From Pseudomonas mendocina (lineage in GTDB: Bacteria > Pseudomonadota > Gammaproteobacteria > Pseudomonadales > Pseudomonadaceae), in NCBI RefSeq assembly GCF_900636545.1, contig NZ_LR134290.1, positions 3,720,001 through 3,784,000 on the forward strand: a stretch of DNA of 64,000 bases. Direction: 5' to 3'. Every line of letters starts with the position of its first letter. Within the stretch, counting starts at the first letter, position 1. A program made the position numbers and the translations under genes. Shown in pieces: positions 15,376 through 25,914 of the stretch. The notes below the pieces were generated by a model. It was given only the letters and a program-made list of their open reading frames with translations. It did no database searches and was not told the DNA's origin.

Positions 15376-16948
15376 AGCCAGCGTGGCCATCCGCCCGCGC
15401 AGCGCCTGGGAGGCCATCGACCTCGGCGTGCTGCTGGCCCGTCGTCATGCCGGCCTGCTGATGGCCAGCTGGGCGCTGGTCACACTGCCCCTGTTCGCCC
15501 TGCTCTGCGCCTTGCTCTGGCAGTATCCGGGCTGGGCCATCTTCCTGTTCTGGTGGCTCAAACCCGCCTATGAACGGCTGCCGCTGTACATCCTTTCGCA
15601 GGCACTGTTCGGCAACACGCCCTCGCTTAAACAATCCCTGCGTGCGCTGCCGAAACTGTTGTGGCCACAACTGCTGGCCAGCCTGACATGGCGCCGCCTC
15701 AGCCCGACGCGCAGCTTCGATCTGCCCGTGCTGCAGCTCGAAGGCCTGTCCGGCCAGGCACGCAGCCAACGCCTGGTGGTGCTCGGCCAGCGTGACAGCG
15801 GCGCCGCTACCTGGCTGACGCTGGTGGGTGTGCACCTGGAAATCGCCCTGTGGATGGGTCTGATCGCCCTGTTCTACATGATGCTGCCGCAACAGATGGA
15901 GCTGGACTGGAGCTGGGAAAGCCTGATAGCCGCAGAAAGCGGTCAGTGGCTGTGGCTGGAGCACTTGTCCAACCTGCTCTACGTGCTGCTGCTGATCCTC
16001 TGGGAACCGGTCTACGTCGCCTGCGGCTTCACCCTCTATCTCAATCGCCGTACTGCGCTGGAGGCCTGGGATATCGAGCTGACCTTCCGTCGTCTGCGCC
16101 AGCGCCTGACCGGCAGCGCCTACGCCCTGTTGCTCGGTTGCGCCGTGCTGCTGACGCAACTGCCAAGCGCTGCCTGGGCCGACACGCAACCAATCGTCAG
16201 CGAAGAGGTCGAACAGACCGACCCGCAAGGCCCCGATGCGCCTCGCATGCTCAAGCAACCGCTGACCAGCCAGGCCGCCCGCGCAAGCATCGAAGCGCTG
16301 CTCGACGAACCGCCCTTCCAGCACCGCGAAACCGTCACGCGCTGGCGTCTGGGCGAAGAGAAGCCTGCAGAAGAACCCAAACCGGAAGATGTCGAAGCCT
16401 TCCTCGACATGCTCAAGAACCTGCTCAAGCTGGGCGAGTGGTGGAAGAGCCTGGACGTCGTCGCCCAGATCTTTGAAGTGCTGCTGTGGGCGGCGCTGGC
16501 CGCACTGCTGGCTTTCGTCCTGTGGCGCTATCGCGAGTGGCTGCAGACCTTTGGCGAACGCATCGGCCTGCCGACGCGACGCCGGTCAGTAACACCGCAA
16601 CAACTCTTTGGCCTGGAGCTGGCGCCAGAGACCCTGCCCGATGATGTCGCCAGCGAAGCCGAACGGCTCTGGGCCGAACAACCACGCGCGGCGCTCGGCC
16701 TGCTCTACCGTGCCCTGCTCAGTCGCCTGCTGCATGAACACCGCCTGCCGCTGAAGCAATCGCATACCGAAGGGGAAGTGCTCGGTCTGGTCGCCGGCCT
16801 CGGACAGCAGAATCTGGAAGATTACAGTCGCCAGCTCACCCTGCAGTGGCAGGCCCTGGCCTACGGTCATCGCCTACCCGCCGAGGCGCTGCGTCAGAGC
16901 TTGTGCCAGGGCTGGCGTAGCCTCTTCGGCCCGGAGCGTGCGGCATGA
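15362..16948 (+). CDS. DUF4129 domain membrane protein
   Basis: 528 residues. The N-terminal half has about four hydrophobic segments (about 33-60, 155-185, 200-230 and 250-275), then an Ala/Glu/Asp-rich periplasmic or cytoplasmic stretch of ~100 residues. A further membrane span LNLLKLGEWWKSLDVVAQIFEVLLWAALAALLAFVLW lies at about 375-390. The C-terminal DUF4129 domain (about 415-528) contains ETLPDDVASEAERLWAEQPRAALGLLYRALLSRLLHEHRLPL. DUF4129 usually ends transglutaminase-like membrane proteins; no transglutaminase Cys/His/Asp triad is evident here. Overlaps both neighbours, so it is co-translated with them. Confidence 0.85.
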   Translation: MRLTEASVAIRPRSAWEAIDLGVLLARRHAGLLMASWALVTLPLFALLCALLWQYPGWAIFLFWWLKPAYERLPLYILSQALFGNTPSLKQSLRALPKLLWPQLLASLTWRRLSPTRSFDLPVLQLEGLSGQARSQRLVVLGQRDSGAATWLTLVGVHLEIALWMGLIALFYMMLPQQMELDWSWESLIAAESGQWLWLEHLSNLLYVLLLILWEPVYVACGFTLYLNRRTALEAWDIELTFRRLRQRLTGSAYALLLGCAVLLTQLPSAAWADTQPIVSEEVEQTDPQGPDAPRMLKQPLTSQAARASIEALLDEPPFQHRETVTRWRLGEEKPAEEPKPEDVEAFLDMLKNLLKLGEWWKSLDVVAQIFEVLLWAALAALLAFVLWRYREWLQTFGERIGLPTRRRSVTPQQLFGLELAPETLPDDVASEAERLWAEQPRAALGLLYRALLSRLLHEHRLPLKQSHTEGEVLGLVAGLGQQNLEDYSRQLTLQWQALAYGHRLPAEALRQSLCQGWRSLFGPERAA

Positions 16949-18131
16949 GTCGGCGCAGCGGATTCACCCTCGCCATGGCCCTGCTCTTGGCGGTTGGGCT
17001 GATCGCCAGTTATGTGCTGGGCAAACTCGAACCTTACGAAGATGTGATCGAGCACGGCCCTGCTCCGGAGGTTGCCAGCAGCCCCTACCTGGCCGCCGAA
17101 CATTTCCTGCGTAAACAGGGCATCGCCGCCCGCCGCGCAGAAGGCCTGGACGTGCTCGACGACCTGCCCAGCGAAGGCCAGACCCTGATGCTACTGGCCG
17201 ACCGCGGCAACATGACGCCGCGCCAGGTCGAGCGCGTACTGCAATGGACGGCCAATGGCGGTCATCTGCTGTTCATCGCCGAACGCCTGTGGGACGAAGA
17301 GGAAGGTAAGAGCGGCGACCTGTTGCTCGATCTGCTCGGCATCCAGCAGTACATGAGCGACGAACTGGACGATGAAGAGGCCAGCGAGGCGCCAGCAGAA
17401 AACGAGCAGGACGAAGAGCACGAGGCCTACCCGCAACTCACCAAGCTCTACCTGGAAAACGAGCAGGCGCCGGCCTATATCGCCTTCGATACCGACTTCC
17501 ACCTCTACGATGCGCAAAACCGCGCGCATGCCTGGGCCAACAGCGAGGCCACCACGCACCTGCTGCAGCTCTACCACGGCGACGGCCTGATCACCGTACT
17601 GAGCGATCCGTGGATCTGGCAGAACCGCAACATCAACGAGTACGACCATGCCTGGCTGCTCTGGTACCTGAGCCAGGACAGCGCCGTGACCCTGCTCTAC
17701 CACGCCGACAGCGAAGGCCTGGCGCGCCTTTTACTGCGCCATTTCCCGCTGGCCTTGCTGGTCCTGGCACTGCTGATCATCGCCGCCCTGTGGCACGTTG
17801 GCGTGCGCCACGGCCCGCTGCAGGCTCCGGCTAGCCGAGCACGCCGTCAGCTGGAAGAACATCTGCGCGGCAGCGCCGACTTCCTCCTGCGCCGCAGTGG
17901 CCAGCACAGCCTGCTCAAAGGTCTGCAGCAGGACATCAATCGCCGTGCGCGGCGCCGCTATCCAGGCTTCGAGAAGCTCGCCGTAGCCGATCAGTGGCAA
18001 GTGCTCGGTCGCCTGACCCGCCTGCCCGCCAAGGACATCAGCCAGGCCATGCGTCCATTGCCGCCGCAACGCCTGTCCGCCAGTGACTTCACCCGCCAGG
18101 TCGCCCACCTGCAAACCCTCAGGAATGCCCT

Positions 18132-18135
<4 letters not shown>
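16945..18135 (+). CDS. DUF4350 domain protein, membrane anchored
   Basis: 396 residues. An N-terminal membrane segment (about 5-25, FTLAMALLLAVGLIASYVLG) precedes a DUF4350 (glutamine amidotransferase-like fold) periplasmic or cytosolic domain (about 40-235; TANGGHLLFIAERLWDEEEGKSGDLLLDLLG). A second hydrophobic segment LLRHFPLALLVLALLIIAALWHVG is at about 255-280 and a basic C terminus follows. An acidic insertion (DDEEASEAPAENEQDEEHEAY) lies near 130-150. DUF4350 genes elsewhere accompany MoxR-DUF58 loci. No catalytic Cys of glutamine amidotransferases is evident. Overlaps DUF4129 and MoxR by four bases each. Confidence 0.85.
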
Positions 18136-19162
<1,027 letters not shown>

Positions 19163-19166
<4 letters not shown>

Positions 19167-20494
19167 AACCTTCGCGCCTGCTCCTCGGGCTGCTCGGCGG
19201 CCTGTTCGCCGCTGCCGTGCTGCTCGGCGCCCTGCCCCTGCTCGGCATTCGCCTGGCGGACAGCCTGATGCCGCTGGCCTGGGGGCTATTGCTGGCCTTG
19301 CTGCTGATCGCCGCTGTCGATGCTTTGTGGCTGCGCCGCCAGGGCTCGCCGCGCCTGGAGCGCGTGCTGCCCGGCAACCTGCCGCTGGGACGCTGGAGCG
19401 AGGTGCAACTGATCGCCCATCACGATTTCACCCAGACACAGGAAATCGAGGTCTTCGATCATGTGCCTGAAGGCATGGCTTTCGACGCCCTGCCACAACG
19501 CATCACCCTGCACCCCGGCCAGCAGACACGCGTCAGCTATCGCCTCAAGCCACTGATCCGCGGACATTTCCATTTCGCCCTGTGCGAGCTGAAGCTACCC
19601 AGCCCGCTGCGCCTGTGGCAGGCCAAACGCCTGCTGCCGCTCGCCGACGAAAGTCGCGTCTACCCGGATTTTGCGCGTCTCTACGGCGCACAGCTCAAAG
19701 CCGTGGACGACTGGCTGAGCCAGTTGGGCGTGCGCCAGCGCCCACGCCGCGGCCTGGGCCTGGAGTTTCACCAGCTACGCGAATTTCGTGACGGCGATAC
19801 CCTGCGCCAGATCGATTGGAAGGCCACCGCGCGCAAGCGCACCCCCATCGCTCGCGAATACCAGGACGAACGCGATCAGCAGATCATCTTCTTGCTCGAC
19901 TGCGGCCGGCGCATGCGCAGCCAGGACGACGAGCTGTCGCACTTCGACCATGCCCTCAATGCCTGCCTGCTGCTCAGCTACGTGGCGCTGCGCCAGGGCG
20001 ATGCAGTGGGCCTGGCGACCTTCGCCGGCAACCAGTCGCGCTACCTGGCACCGGTCAAGGGCCCCGCGCAACTGAACGTGCTGCTCAACGCCGTCTATGA
20101 CCTCGACACCAGCCAGCAACCGGCCGATTTCAGCGCCGCTGCCGACTTGCTGCTGGCGCGTCAGCGCCGCCGCTCGCTGGTGGTACTGGTGACCAACCTG
20201 CGCGACGAGGACGATCAGGATCTGCTCGCCGCCGTACGCCGCCTGTCGCGCCAGCATCGCGTGCTGATCGCCAGCCTGCGCGAGGAGGCGCTGGACCGCC
20301 TGCGCCAGACGCCGGTAGAGCAATTCGAGCAGGCCCTCGCCTACTGCGGCACGCTCGACTACCTCAACGCTCGCGCCGAATTGCACGAACGTCTGGCCGC
20401 CCATGAAGTACCGGTGCTCGACGCCCGCCCAGGCGAACTGGGCCCAGAGCTGGTAAGCAGCTATCTGGCCTGGAAAAAGGCCGGCGCGCTCTAG
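19163..20494 (+). CDS. DUF58 domain protein (VWA-like partner of MoxR)
   Basis: 443 residues. Two N-terminal membrane segments (about 6-25 and 31-50) are followed by a soluble part with a beta-rich region (60-140). The DUF58 core is centred on GLEFHQLREFRDGDTLRQIDWKATARKRTPIAREYQDERDQQIIFLLDCGRRMRS. The last phrase resembles a VWA fold start (hhhhDxGxxM, degenerate MIDAS DCGRR). MoxR-DUF58 pairs form metal- or substrate-loading complexes; the client is unknown here. It is the last gene of the operon; no terminator immediately follows, and a dispersed repeat begins at its stop. Confidence 0.93.
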
Positions 20495-20640
20495 AGCCTG
20501 TTCAAGGTCCGCAGCATGTCGCTCAGGCTTCGTTGAAGTCGGGCTCGGAATGCTCATTTACGCCACCTAAACTGCGCTTCTTCGCCCCACTTCGCCTCGC
20601 CTGGCTCCAGCCCGCGAGGCGTTGCACAGATTCGTTGAGG
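20494..20640. repeat. Copy B of a dispersed Pseudomonas intergenic repeat
   Basis: Sequence beginning at the DUF58 stop (GAGCCTGTTCAAGG...) and running to about 20640. The block GGCTCGGAATGCTCATTTAC at 20542-20561 is 19/20 identical to the reverse complement of 42391-42410 in a second intergenic copy. Nearby sequence is also similar (trailing TAAA and C/G-rich arm), though more diverged. This is a non-coding, REP-like element. Confidence 0.6.
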
Positions 20641-20893
20641 CAACTGCTGGCCTGCACGATGGTCGAAGTCATTGCCGCAGAGGCCCTGGCTCCGGCTTTT
20701 CCACACAGATGCTGCGTGGTTATGGCCGTGGCCGGGTGCTATGATCCCGAGTCTGCGGCGCAAAGGGTACAAACTCGACGCCGCTTAGAGAGGTGCTCGC
20801 AAGGTAGCTGAGGCCGCCGTTGTGAACACCCTCCACGGGCCGCCCGTGATCGGCCTGGCGCATATCGCACACGACCTGAGTAGGAGATAGACC
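20641..20893. promoter_or_regulatory. sodB upstream region, no gene seen
   Basis: Remaining part of a 399-bp gap (20495-20893). An extended -10-like TGCTATGAT is seen at 20737-20745, about 150 bp upstream of sodB. A small hairpin CACGGG-CCG-CCCGTG (near 20834-20848) lies in the leader. No convincing ORF. I could not identify a Fur site with confidence. Confidence 0.35.
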
Positions 20894-21475
20894 ATGGCTT
20901 TTGAATTGCCGCCGCTGCCTTACGAAAAGAATGCTCTCGAGCCGCACATTTCCGCCGAGACCCTCGAATTCCACCACGACAAGCACCACAACACTTACGT
21001 CGTGAACCTGAACAACCTGGTGCCGGGCACCGAGTTCGAAGGCAAGAGCCTGGAAGAGATCGTCAAGACCTCCTCGGGCGGCATCTTCAACAACGCCGCT
21101 CAGGTGTGGAACCACACCTTCTACTGGAACTGCCTGTCGCCGAACGGCGGTGGCCAGCCCACTGGCGCCCTGGCTGACGCCATCAACGCTGCCTTCGGTT
21201 CCTTCGACAAGTTCAAGGAAGAGTTCAGCAAGGTCTCCATCGGCACCTTCGGTTCCGGCTGGGGCTGGCTGGTGAAGAAGGCTGACGGTTCCCTGGCCCT
21301 GGCCAGCACCATCGGCGCCGGCTGCCCGCTGACCAGCGGCGACACTCCGCTGCTGACCTGCGACGTCTGGGAACACGCCTACTACATCGACTACCGCAAC
21401 CTGCGTCCGAAGTACGTAGAGGCGTTCTGGAACCTGGTCAACTGGGACTTCGTCGCTCAGAACTACGCGGCCTGA
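20894..21475 (+). CDS. sodB: Iron superoxide dismutase
   Basis: 193 residues, the usual FeSOD length. N-terminal helical domain [36 protein letters not shown] with the first metal His at 27; second His in [10 protein letters not shown] (His 74); Asp and last His in [11 protein letters not shown] (about 157 and 161). The Gln at residue 70 just before WNH is the active-site Gln typical of the iron, not manganese, enzyme. It dismutates superoxide to oxygen and hydrogen peroxide in the cytoplasm. A terminator follows at once. Beside it stand a minus-strand unknown gene, amt and bifA; sodB-bifA order matches PAO1. Confidence 0.98.
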   Translation: MAFELPPLPYEKNALEPHISAETLEFHHDKHHNTYVVNLNNLVPGTEFEGKSLEEIVKTSSGGIFNNAAQVWNHTFYWNCLSPNGGGQPTGALADAINAAFGSFDKFKEEFSKVSIGTFGSGWGWLVKKADGSLALASTIGAGCPLTSGDTPLLTCDVWEHAYYIDYRNLRPKYVEAFWNLVNWDFVAQNYAA

Positions 21476-21494
21476 ATCTCAGCCCCGTAATGCG

Positions 21495-21523
21495 AAAACC
21501 CGGCCCTTGTGGCCGGGTTTTTC
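21495..21523 (+). terminator. Rho-independent terminator after sodB
   Basis: AAAACCCGGCC-CTTGT-GGCCGGGTTTT then T, 20 bp after the stop codon. Confidence 0.93.
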
Positions 21524-21546
21524 ATTTCCAGGTCCGGCTCGCCCAG

Positions 21547-22191
21547 CTAGAGCAATCTGCGCGGTGAGAACGCTACCCCTTGCGCCTCTACACGGCTGAC
21601 CGCCTGGCTCAGCACACGGTCGGCACGCACCGGACCGAGAAACTCGCAAAGACCGATATAGAGCAGGTTCAGCAACTTGCGCAGCTGCTCCAGCCCGAGG
21701 TTGGCGACACCATCGCCACCGCCCTGCTCGAACCAGAGGCGCAAGCGTGTCGACAGCTCTGAACTCACCCCCATGCCGGACAGGTTGCCGGCAGCAAAAC
21801 GCCTTAGTGCCGCCTGCTGCGTTCCATCGAGTTGCTCCAACAACGCCTGGTTCAGGGCCAGGAAAGTCGTTTGCGCGGCGCTATCAGGAGTCGCCACTTG
21901 CCTTACGGCCTCATTGCGCCCCAGTCGCCAGGCGGCCAGTTGCTCCTCCGGGTCAGGCAACAGTTGAGAGGGTGGCCCCGTCAGGGCGCCGACCAACTCA
22001 CGATACAGGCGCGCACGCTCGACCTTGCGCTCGGTTCGTAGCACGACCTCAGCGAGGAACTCATTGAGGGCGAAAGGTGGTTGCTCCGCATATTTGCTCT
22101 CCCACAGCGCCAGCAACGGCCACACCTCTTCATCCGAGAAATGCCCGGCCAGACCGGTGTAGATCGCGCGACGTCGAAGGCTCAATCTCAT
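21547..22191 (-). CDS. Hypothetical protein encoded directly downstream of amt
   Basis: 214 residues when started at the ATG two bases past the ammonium transporter stop, with a very strong GAGGAGGGG ribosome site at proper distance; ATGs seven codons upstream overlap amt and are less likely. No membrane segments, mostly helical: LRRRAIYTGLAGHFSDEEVWPLLALWESKYAEQPPFALNEFLAEV. A Gly-rich middle (EQGGGDGVANLG) and DUF-like C terminus (LLNLLYIGLCEFLGPVRADRVLSQAV) are seen. I do not recognise the family. Translational coupling suggests a link to ammonium transport, for example a regulator or assembly factor. No terminator seen after it. Confidence 0.75.
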   Translation of the reverse strand: MRLSLRRRAIYTGLAGHFSDEEVWPLLALWESKYAEQPPFALNEFLAEVVLRTERKVERARLYRELVGALTGPPSQLLPDPEEQLAAWRLGRNEAVRQVATPDSAAQTTFLALNQALLEQLDGTQQAALRRFAAGNLSGMGVSSELSTRLRLWFEQGGGDGVANLGLEQLRKLLNLLYIGLCEFLGPVRADRVLSQAVSRVEAQGVAFSPRRLL

Positions 22192-22193
22192 CC

Positions 22194-23489
22194 TCAGCCC
22201 CTCCTCGACCATTGTTCACTGTCGAAGGTCTGCGTCAGATTGAATTCCGGATAGCCCACCTCAGCATGCTCGGCGAAATCCAGCCCGCGCTGTTCATGTT
22301 GCGTCGGAACCCTCAGCCCGATGGTCCTGGCCAACAGGAAGTAGAACACCAGGGCAAGGGGGAACGCCCAGAGGAAGGCCGCAACAGCGCCCAATGCCTG
22401 CACCGCGACACGCTCCCAGTTGAACAGGTCACCCTGATAAAACAGCCCGGCCGCCAGCGTGCCCCAGACGCCGGCAAAGCCATGCACGGGAATCGCACCG
22501 ACGACATCGTCTAGACGCAGGTAATCGAGCAGGCGCATGCCATACACCACGATGAAACCGGCGATAAGGCCGCTGAGCAGGGCGAACCCAGGCGCCATAC
22601 TGGCGCAACCGGCCGTGATGCCGACCAGCCCGCCAATCGAGCCGTTCACCGTGGTGGTCAGCAACACCGGGCTGGCCGTGCTGCGCTGCGCCAGCAACGC
22701 ACCGAGCGCTCCGGCGACCGCAGCCAGATGGGTGTTCAGAGCGATAAGTCCGAGGCTGCTGCTGACCTCCAGGTTGCTACCGGCGTTGAAACCGAACCAG
22801 CCGACCCAGAGGATGAAACCGCCCAACGCCACCAAGCCAAGGTTGTGCCCCGGAATCAAGCGCGCCGAACCATCAGGCGCGAAGCGACCAAGACGCGGAC
22901 CGAGCACCAGGATACCCGCCAGTGCGCACCAGGCGCCGATGCTGTGCACCACGGTCGAGCCGGCGAAATCGACGAAGCCAAGTCTGGCCAGCCAGCCCTG
23001 GCCACCATACAGGCCGCCCCACACCCAGCTGCCGAATATCGGATAGATCACGCCACTGATCAGCACCGCGCCGATCAGGTAGGCGCCATAACGCGTGCGT
23101 TCGGCCATGGCGCCGCTGGCGATGGTCGCAGCCGTGGCGGCGAACATCATCTGAAACAGCAGGAAGGTGTAGTCCCAGGGCTCGCCTTCATTGAGCGCAA
23201 AATGGCTCATGCCGTACCAACCCGTTAGGTTGGCACCGAACATCAGACCGAAGCCCAGCAGCCAGAACACGATGCCGCCGACGCAACAGTCCATGTAGTT
23301 CTTCATCATCACGTTGACGGCGTTCTTGGCCCGCGCCATGCCGCTCTCCAGCAGCGCGAAGCCTGCCTGCATGAAGAACACCAGCACGCTGGCTAGTACC
23401 AGCCAGGCCGTATTGGCGGCCTCCTCACTGGCTGCATGGGCCTGCGGGGCAAAGCTGACAGCGACGAGCAACAGCATGAGCGTTTTCAT
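22194..23489 (-). CDS. amt: Ammonium transporter, Amt/Mep/Rh family
   Basis: 431 residues with an N-terminal signal peptide (MKTLMLLLVAVSFAPQAHA) and eleven predicted membrane helices. Family motifs include DCCVGGIVFWLLGFGLMFG (around 60-80) and FVDFAGSTVVHSIGAWCALAG (first pore His near 165), plus IPVHGFAGVWGTLAAGLF (second pore His near 320). It facilitates ammonium uptake as a trimer in the inner membrane. No glnK is adjacent; the downstream neighbour is an unknown gene. A sigma-54 promoter sits 34 bases upstream, so NtrC control under nitrogen limitation is likely. Confidence 0.95.
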   Translation of the reverse strand: MKTLMLLLVAVSFAPQAHAASEEAANTAWLVLASVLVFFMQAGFALLESGMARAKNAVNVMMKNYMDCCVGGIVFWLLGFGLMFGANLTGWYGMSHFALNEGEPWDYTFLLFQMMFAATAATIASGAMAERTRYGAYLIGAVLISGVIYPIFGSWVWGGLYGGQGWLARLGFVDFAGSTVVHSIGAWCALAGILVLGPRLGRFAPDGSARLIPGHNLGLVALGGFILWVGWFGFNAGSNLEVSSSLGLIALNTHLAAVAGALGALLAQRSTASPVLLTTTVNGSIGGLVGITAGCASMAPGFALLSGLIAGFIVVYGMRLLDYLRLDDVVGAIPVHGFAGVWGTLAAGLFYQGDLFNWERVAVQALGAVAAFLWAFPLALVFYFLLARTIGLRVPTQHEQRGLDFAEHAEVGYPEFNLTQTFDSEQWSRRG

Positions 23490-23522
23490 CACGAATCCCC
23501 TCCTGGTCGATGCCCTGCCTTC

Positions 23523-23537
23523 GCAACTCTTGTGCCA
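23523..23537 (-). promoter_or_regulatory. Sigma-54 (-24/-12) promoter of amt
   Basis: On the minus strand TGGCAC-AAGAG-TTGC is a perfect match to the -24/-12 consensus TGGCAC-N5-TTGC. Initiation about 12 bases further on would put the mRNA start roughly 23 bases before the amt ATG. It indicates RpoN/NtrC regulation of amt and the gene below it. Confidence 0.8.
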
Positions 23538-23792
23538 GTAGCCAAGCAGAGTGCTGGCGACGCGCCATGAGGCGTAACCACGGCGAATTACCAAATGACC
23601 AAAGGCGCTCAAGTCCGGCGCAGCCGCACCGACACAGAGCAGTGGAGCGGTGCTTCAGCGCCGACTCGCACCAGGAGCGTTCCTTGTGGGATAAATAGTG
23701 CCACCAGGCATGATGGCCCTTTGACGGCCAGGGCTAGATTGCCAATACTCTCGTCTGACTGACGCTGTAAGCATCGACATAAGGAATTGCCT

Positions 23793-25847
23793 TTGAAGCT
23801 GGAATTGAAAAACAGCTTGTCACTCAAGTTGCTCCGCGTGGTGCTGCTGTCAGCATTCGTCGTAGGGGTGGTATTGAGTTGCGCGCAGATTGTCTTCGAC
23901 GCCTACAAGACCCGTCAGGCCGTGGCCAATGACGCCCATCGCATTCTCGGCATGTTCCGCGACCCTTCGACTCAGGCGGTGTACAGCCTGGATCGGGAAA
24001 TGGGCATGCAGGTGATCGAGGGGCTGTTCCAGCACGAGTCGGTGCGCTATGCGTCCATTGGTCACCCCAACGAGCCGATGCTCGCAGAGCGTTCGCGCGA
24101 TCTGGCGCAAATGCCCACGCGCTGGCTGACCGACCCGATCCTCGGTCAGGAGCAGCTATTCTCGACCAAGCTGGTCGGCCGTGGCCCTTACAGCGAATAC
24201 TACGGCGACCTCAACATCACCCTCGATACGGCGCCCTATGGCGAGAGCTTCGTCACCAACTCGGTGATCATCTTCATATCTGGCGTACTGCGCGCCATGG
24301 CCATGGGCCTGGTGCTCTATCTGGTCTACCACTGGCTGCTGACCAAACCACTATCGAAGATCATCGAACACCTCACCAACATCAATCCCGATCGCCCCAG
24401 CGAACACAAGCTGCCCATGCTCAAGGGTAACGAGAAGAACGAGCTGGGTCTTTGGATCAACACCGCCAATCAGTTGCTGGCCTCCATCGAACGCAACACC
24501 CACCTGCGCCGTGAAGCCGAGAACAGCCTGCTACGCATGGCTCAGTACGACTTCCTCACCGGCCTGCCCAACCGCCAGCAACTGCAGCAGCAGCTCGACC
24601 AGATTCTCGAAGATGCCGGCCGCCTGCAGCGCCGCGTCGCCGTGCTCTGCGTCGGCCTCGACGACTTCAAGGGCATCAACGAGCAATTCAGCTACCAGAG
24701 CGGCGACCAGTTGCTGCTCGCCCTCTCCGATCGCTTGCGCAGCCACAGCGGGCGTCTCGGCGCGCTGGCCCGCCTGGGCGGCGACCAGTTCGCCCTGGTG
24801 CAGGCCGACATCGAGCAGCCCTACGAAGCCGCCGAGCTGGCGCAGAGCGTGCTCGACGACCTGGAACTGCCCTTCCTGCTCGACCAGCATGAAGTGCGCC
24901 TGCGCGCCACCATCGGCATCACCCTGTTCCCGGAAGACGGCGACAGCACCGAGAAGCTGCTGCAAAAAGCCGAACAGACCATGACCCTGGCCAAGAGTCG
25001 CTCGCGCAACCGCTACCAGTTCTACATTGCCAGCGTCGACAGCGAGATGCGCCGCCGCCGTGAGCTGGAGAAGGACCTGCGTGACGCCCTGGCGCAGAAC
25101 CAGCTGCATCTGGTCTACCAGCCGCAGGTGGATTATCGCGACCACCGCGTGGTCGGCGTCGAAGCGCTGCTGCGCTGGCAGCACCCGCAACATGGCTTCG
25201 TCGCACCGGACCTGTTCATCCCGCTGGCCGAGCAGAACGGCACCATCATCCCCATCGGTGAGTGGATTCTCGACCAGACCTGCCGCCAGTTGCGCGAATG
25301 GCATGACCAGGGCTTCAGCGACCTGCGCATGGCCATCAACCTGTCCACCGTACAGCTGCACCACTCCGAGCTGCCGCGCGTAGTCAACAACCTGATGCAG
25401 GTCTACCGCCTACCGCCAAAGAGCCTGGAACTGGAAGTCACTGAAACCGGCCTGATGGAAGACATCAGCACCGCCGCCCAGCACCTGCTCAGCCTGCGCC
25501 GCTCCGGTGCGCTGATCGCCATCGACGACTTCGGTACCGGCTATTCCTCGCTGAGCTATCTGAAGAGCCTGCCGCTGGACAAGATCAAGATCGACAAGAG
25601 CTTCGTGCAGGACCTGCTCGAAGACGAGGACGACGCGACCATCGTTCGCGCCATCATCCAGTTGGGCAAGAGTCTGGGCATGCAGGTCATCGCCGAGGGC
25701 GTGGAAACCGCCGAACAGGAGGCCTACATCATTGCCCAGGGCTGCCACGAGGGTCAGGGCTACCTGTACAGCAAGCCGCTGCCAGCGCGTGAGCTGACCC
25801 TGTTCCTCAAGCAGGCAAGGCGCCTGAGCTCAGCTGCGACACTCTGA
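23793..25847 (+). CDS. bifA: c-di-GMP phosphodiesterase BifA, TTG start
   Basis: 684 residues. A membrane-anchoring helix (15-35), periplasmic sensor and second helix (to about 185) are followed by HAMP-like linker, GGDEF-like and EAL domains. The GGDEF site is degenerate GGDQF at 329-333 (no cyclase activity expected), while EAL starts VGVEALLRWQHP with Glu 457 and the metal/Lys motifs DDFGTGYSSLSYLKSLPLDKIKIDKSF intact. BifA lowers c-di-GMP, promoting swarming over biofilm. A TTG at 23793 is the most likely start (AAGGA seven bases upstream; begins MKLELKNSLSLKLLR); another TTG is two codons upstream. sodB-bifA is syntenic with PAO1. Confidence 0.92.
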   Translation: MKLELKNSLSLKLLRVVLLSAFVVGVVLSCAQIVFDAYKTRQAVANDAHRILGMFRDPSTQAVYSLDREMGMQVIEGLFQHESVRYASIGHPNEPMLAERSRDLAQMPTRWLTDPILGQEQLFSTKLVGRGPYSEYYGDLNITLDTAPYGESFVTNSVIIFISGVLRAMAMGLVLYLVYHWLLTKPLSKIIEHLTNINPDRPSEHKLPMLKGNEKNELGLWINTANQLLASIERNTHLRREAENSLLRMAQYDFLTGLPNRQQLQQQLDQILEDAGRLQRRVAVLCVGLDDFKGINEQFSYQSGDQLLLALSDRLRSHSGRLGALARLGGDQFALVQADIEQPYEAAELAQSVLDDLELPFLLDQHEVRLRATIGITLFPEDGDSTEKLLQKAEQTMTLAKSRSRNRYQFYIASVDSEMRRRRELEKDLRDALAQNQLHLVYQPQVDYRDHRVVGVEALLRWQHPQHGFVAPDLFIPLAEQNGTIIPIGEWILDQTCRQLREWHDQGFSDLRMAINLSTVQLHHSELPRVVNNLMQVYRLPPKSLELEVTETGLMEDISTAAQHLLSLRRSGALIAIDDFGTGYSSLSYLKSLPLDKIKIDKSFVQDLLEDEDDATIVRAIIQLGKSLGMQVIAEGVETAEQEAYIIAQGCHEGQGYLYSKPLPARELTLFLKQARRLSSAATL

Positions 25848-25858
25848 CCTGCGCAAAC

Positions 25859-25888
25859 AAAAACGCCGCGACGAATCGCGGCGTTTTT
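25859..25888. terminator. Bidirectional terminator between bifA and the GIDE gene
   Basis: AAAACGCCGCGA-CGAA-TCGCGGCGTTTT with A and T runs on both flanks, between the convergent bifA stop and the minus-strand GIDE stop. Confidence 0.9.
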
Positions 25889-25914
25889 GTTTGCGTGTGC
25901 CGAAGGCCAACACC

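Noticed and set aside
20533..20811. 92-codon frame in the sodB upstream gap
   Set aside because: Coincides with the dispersed repeat and has no ribosome site or recognisable protein.
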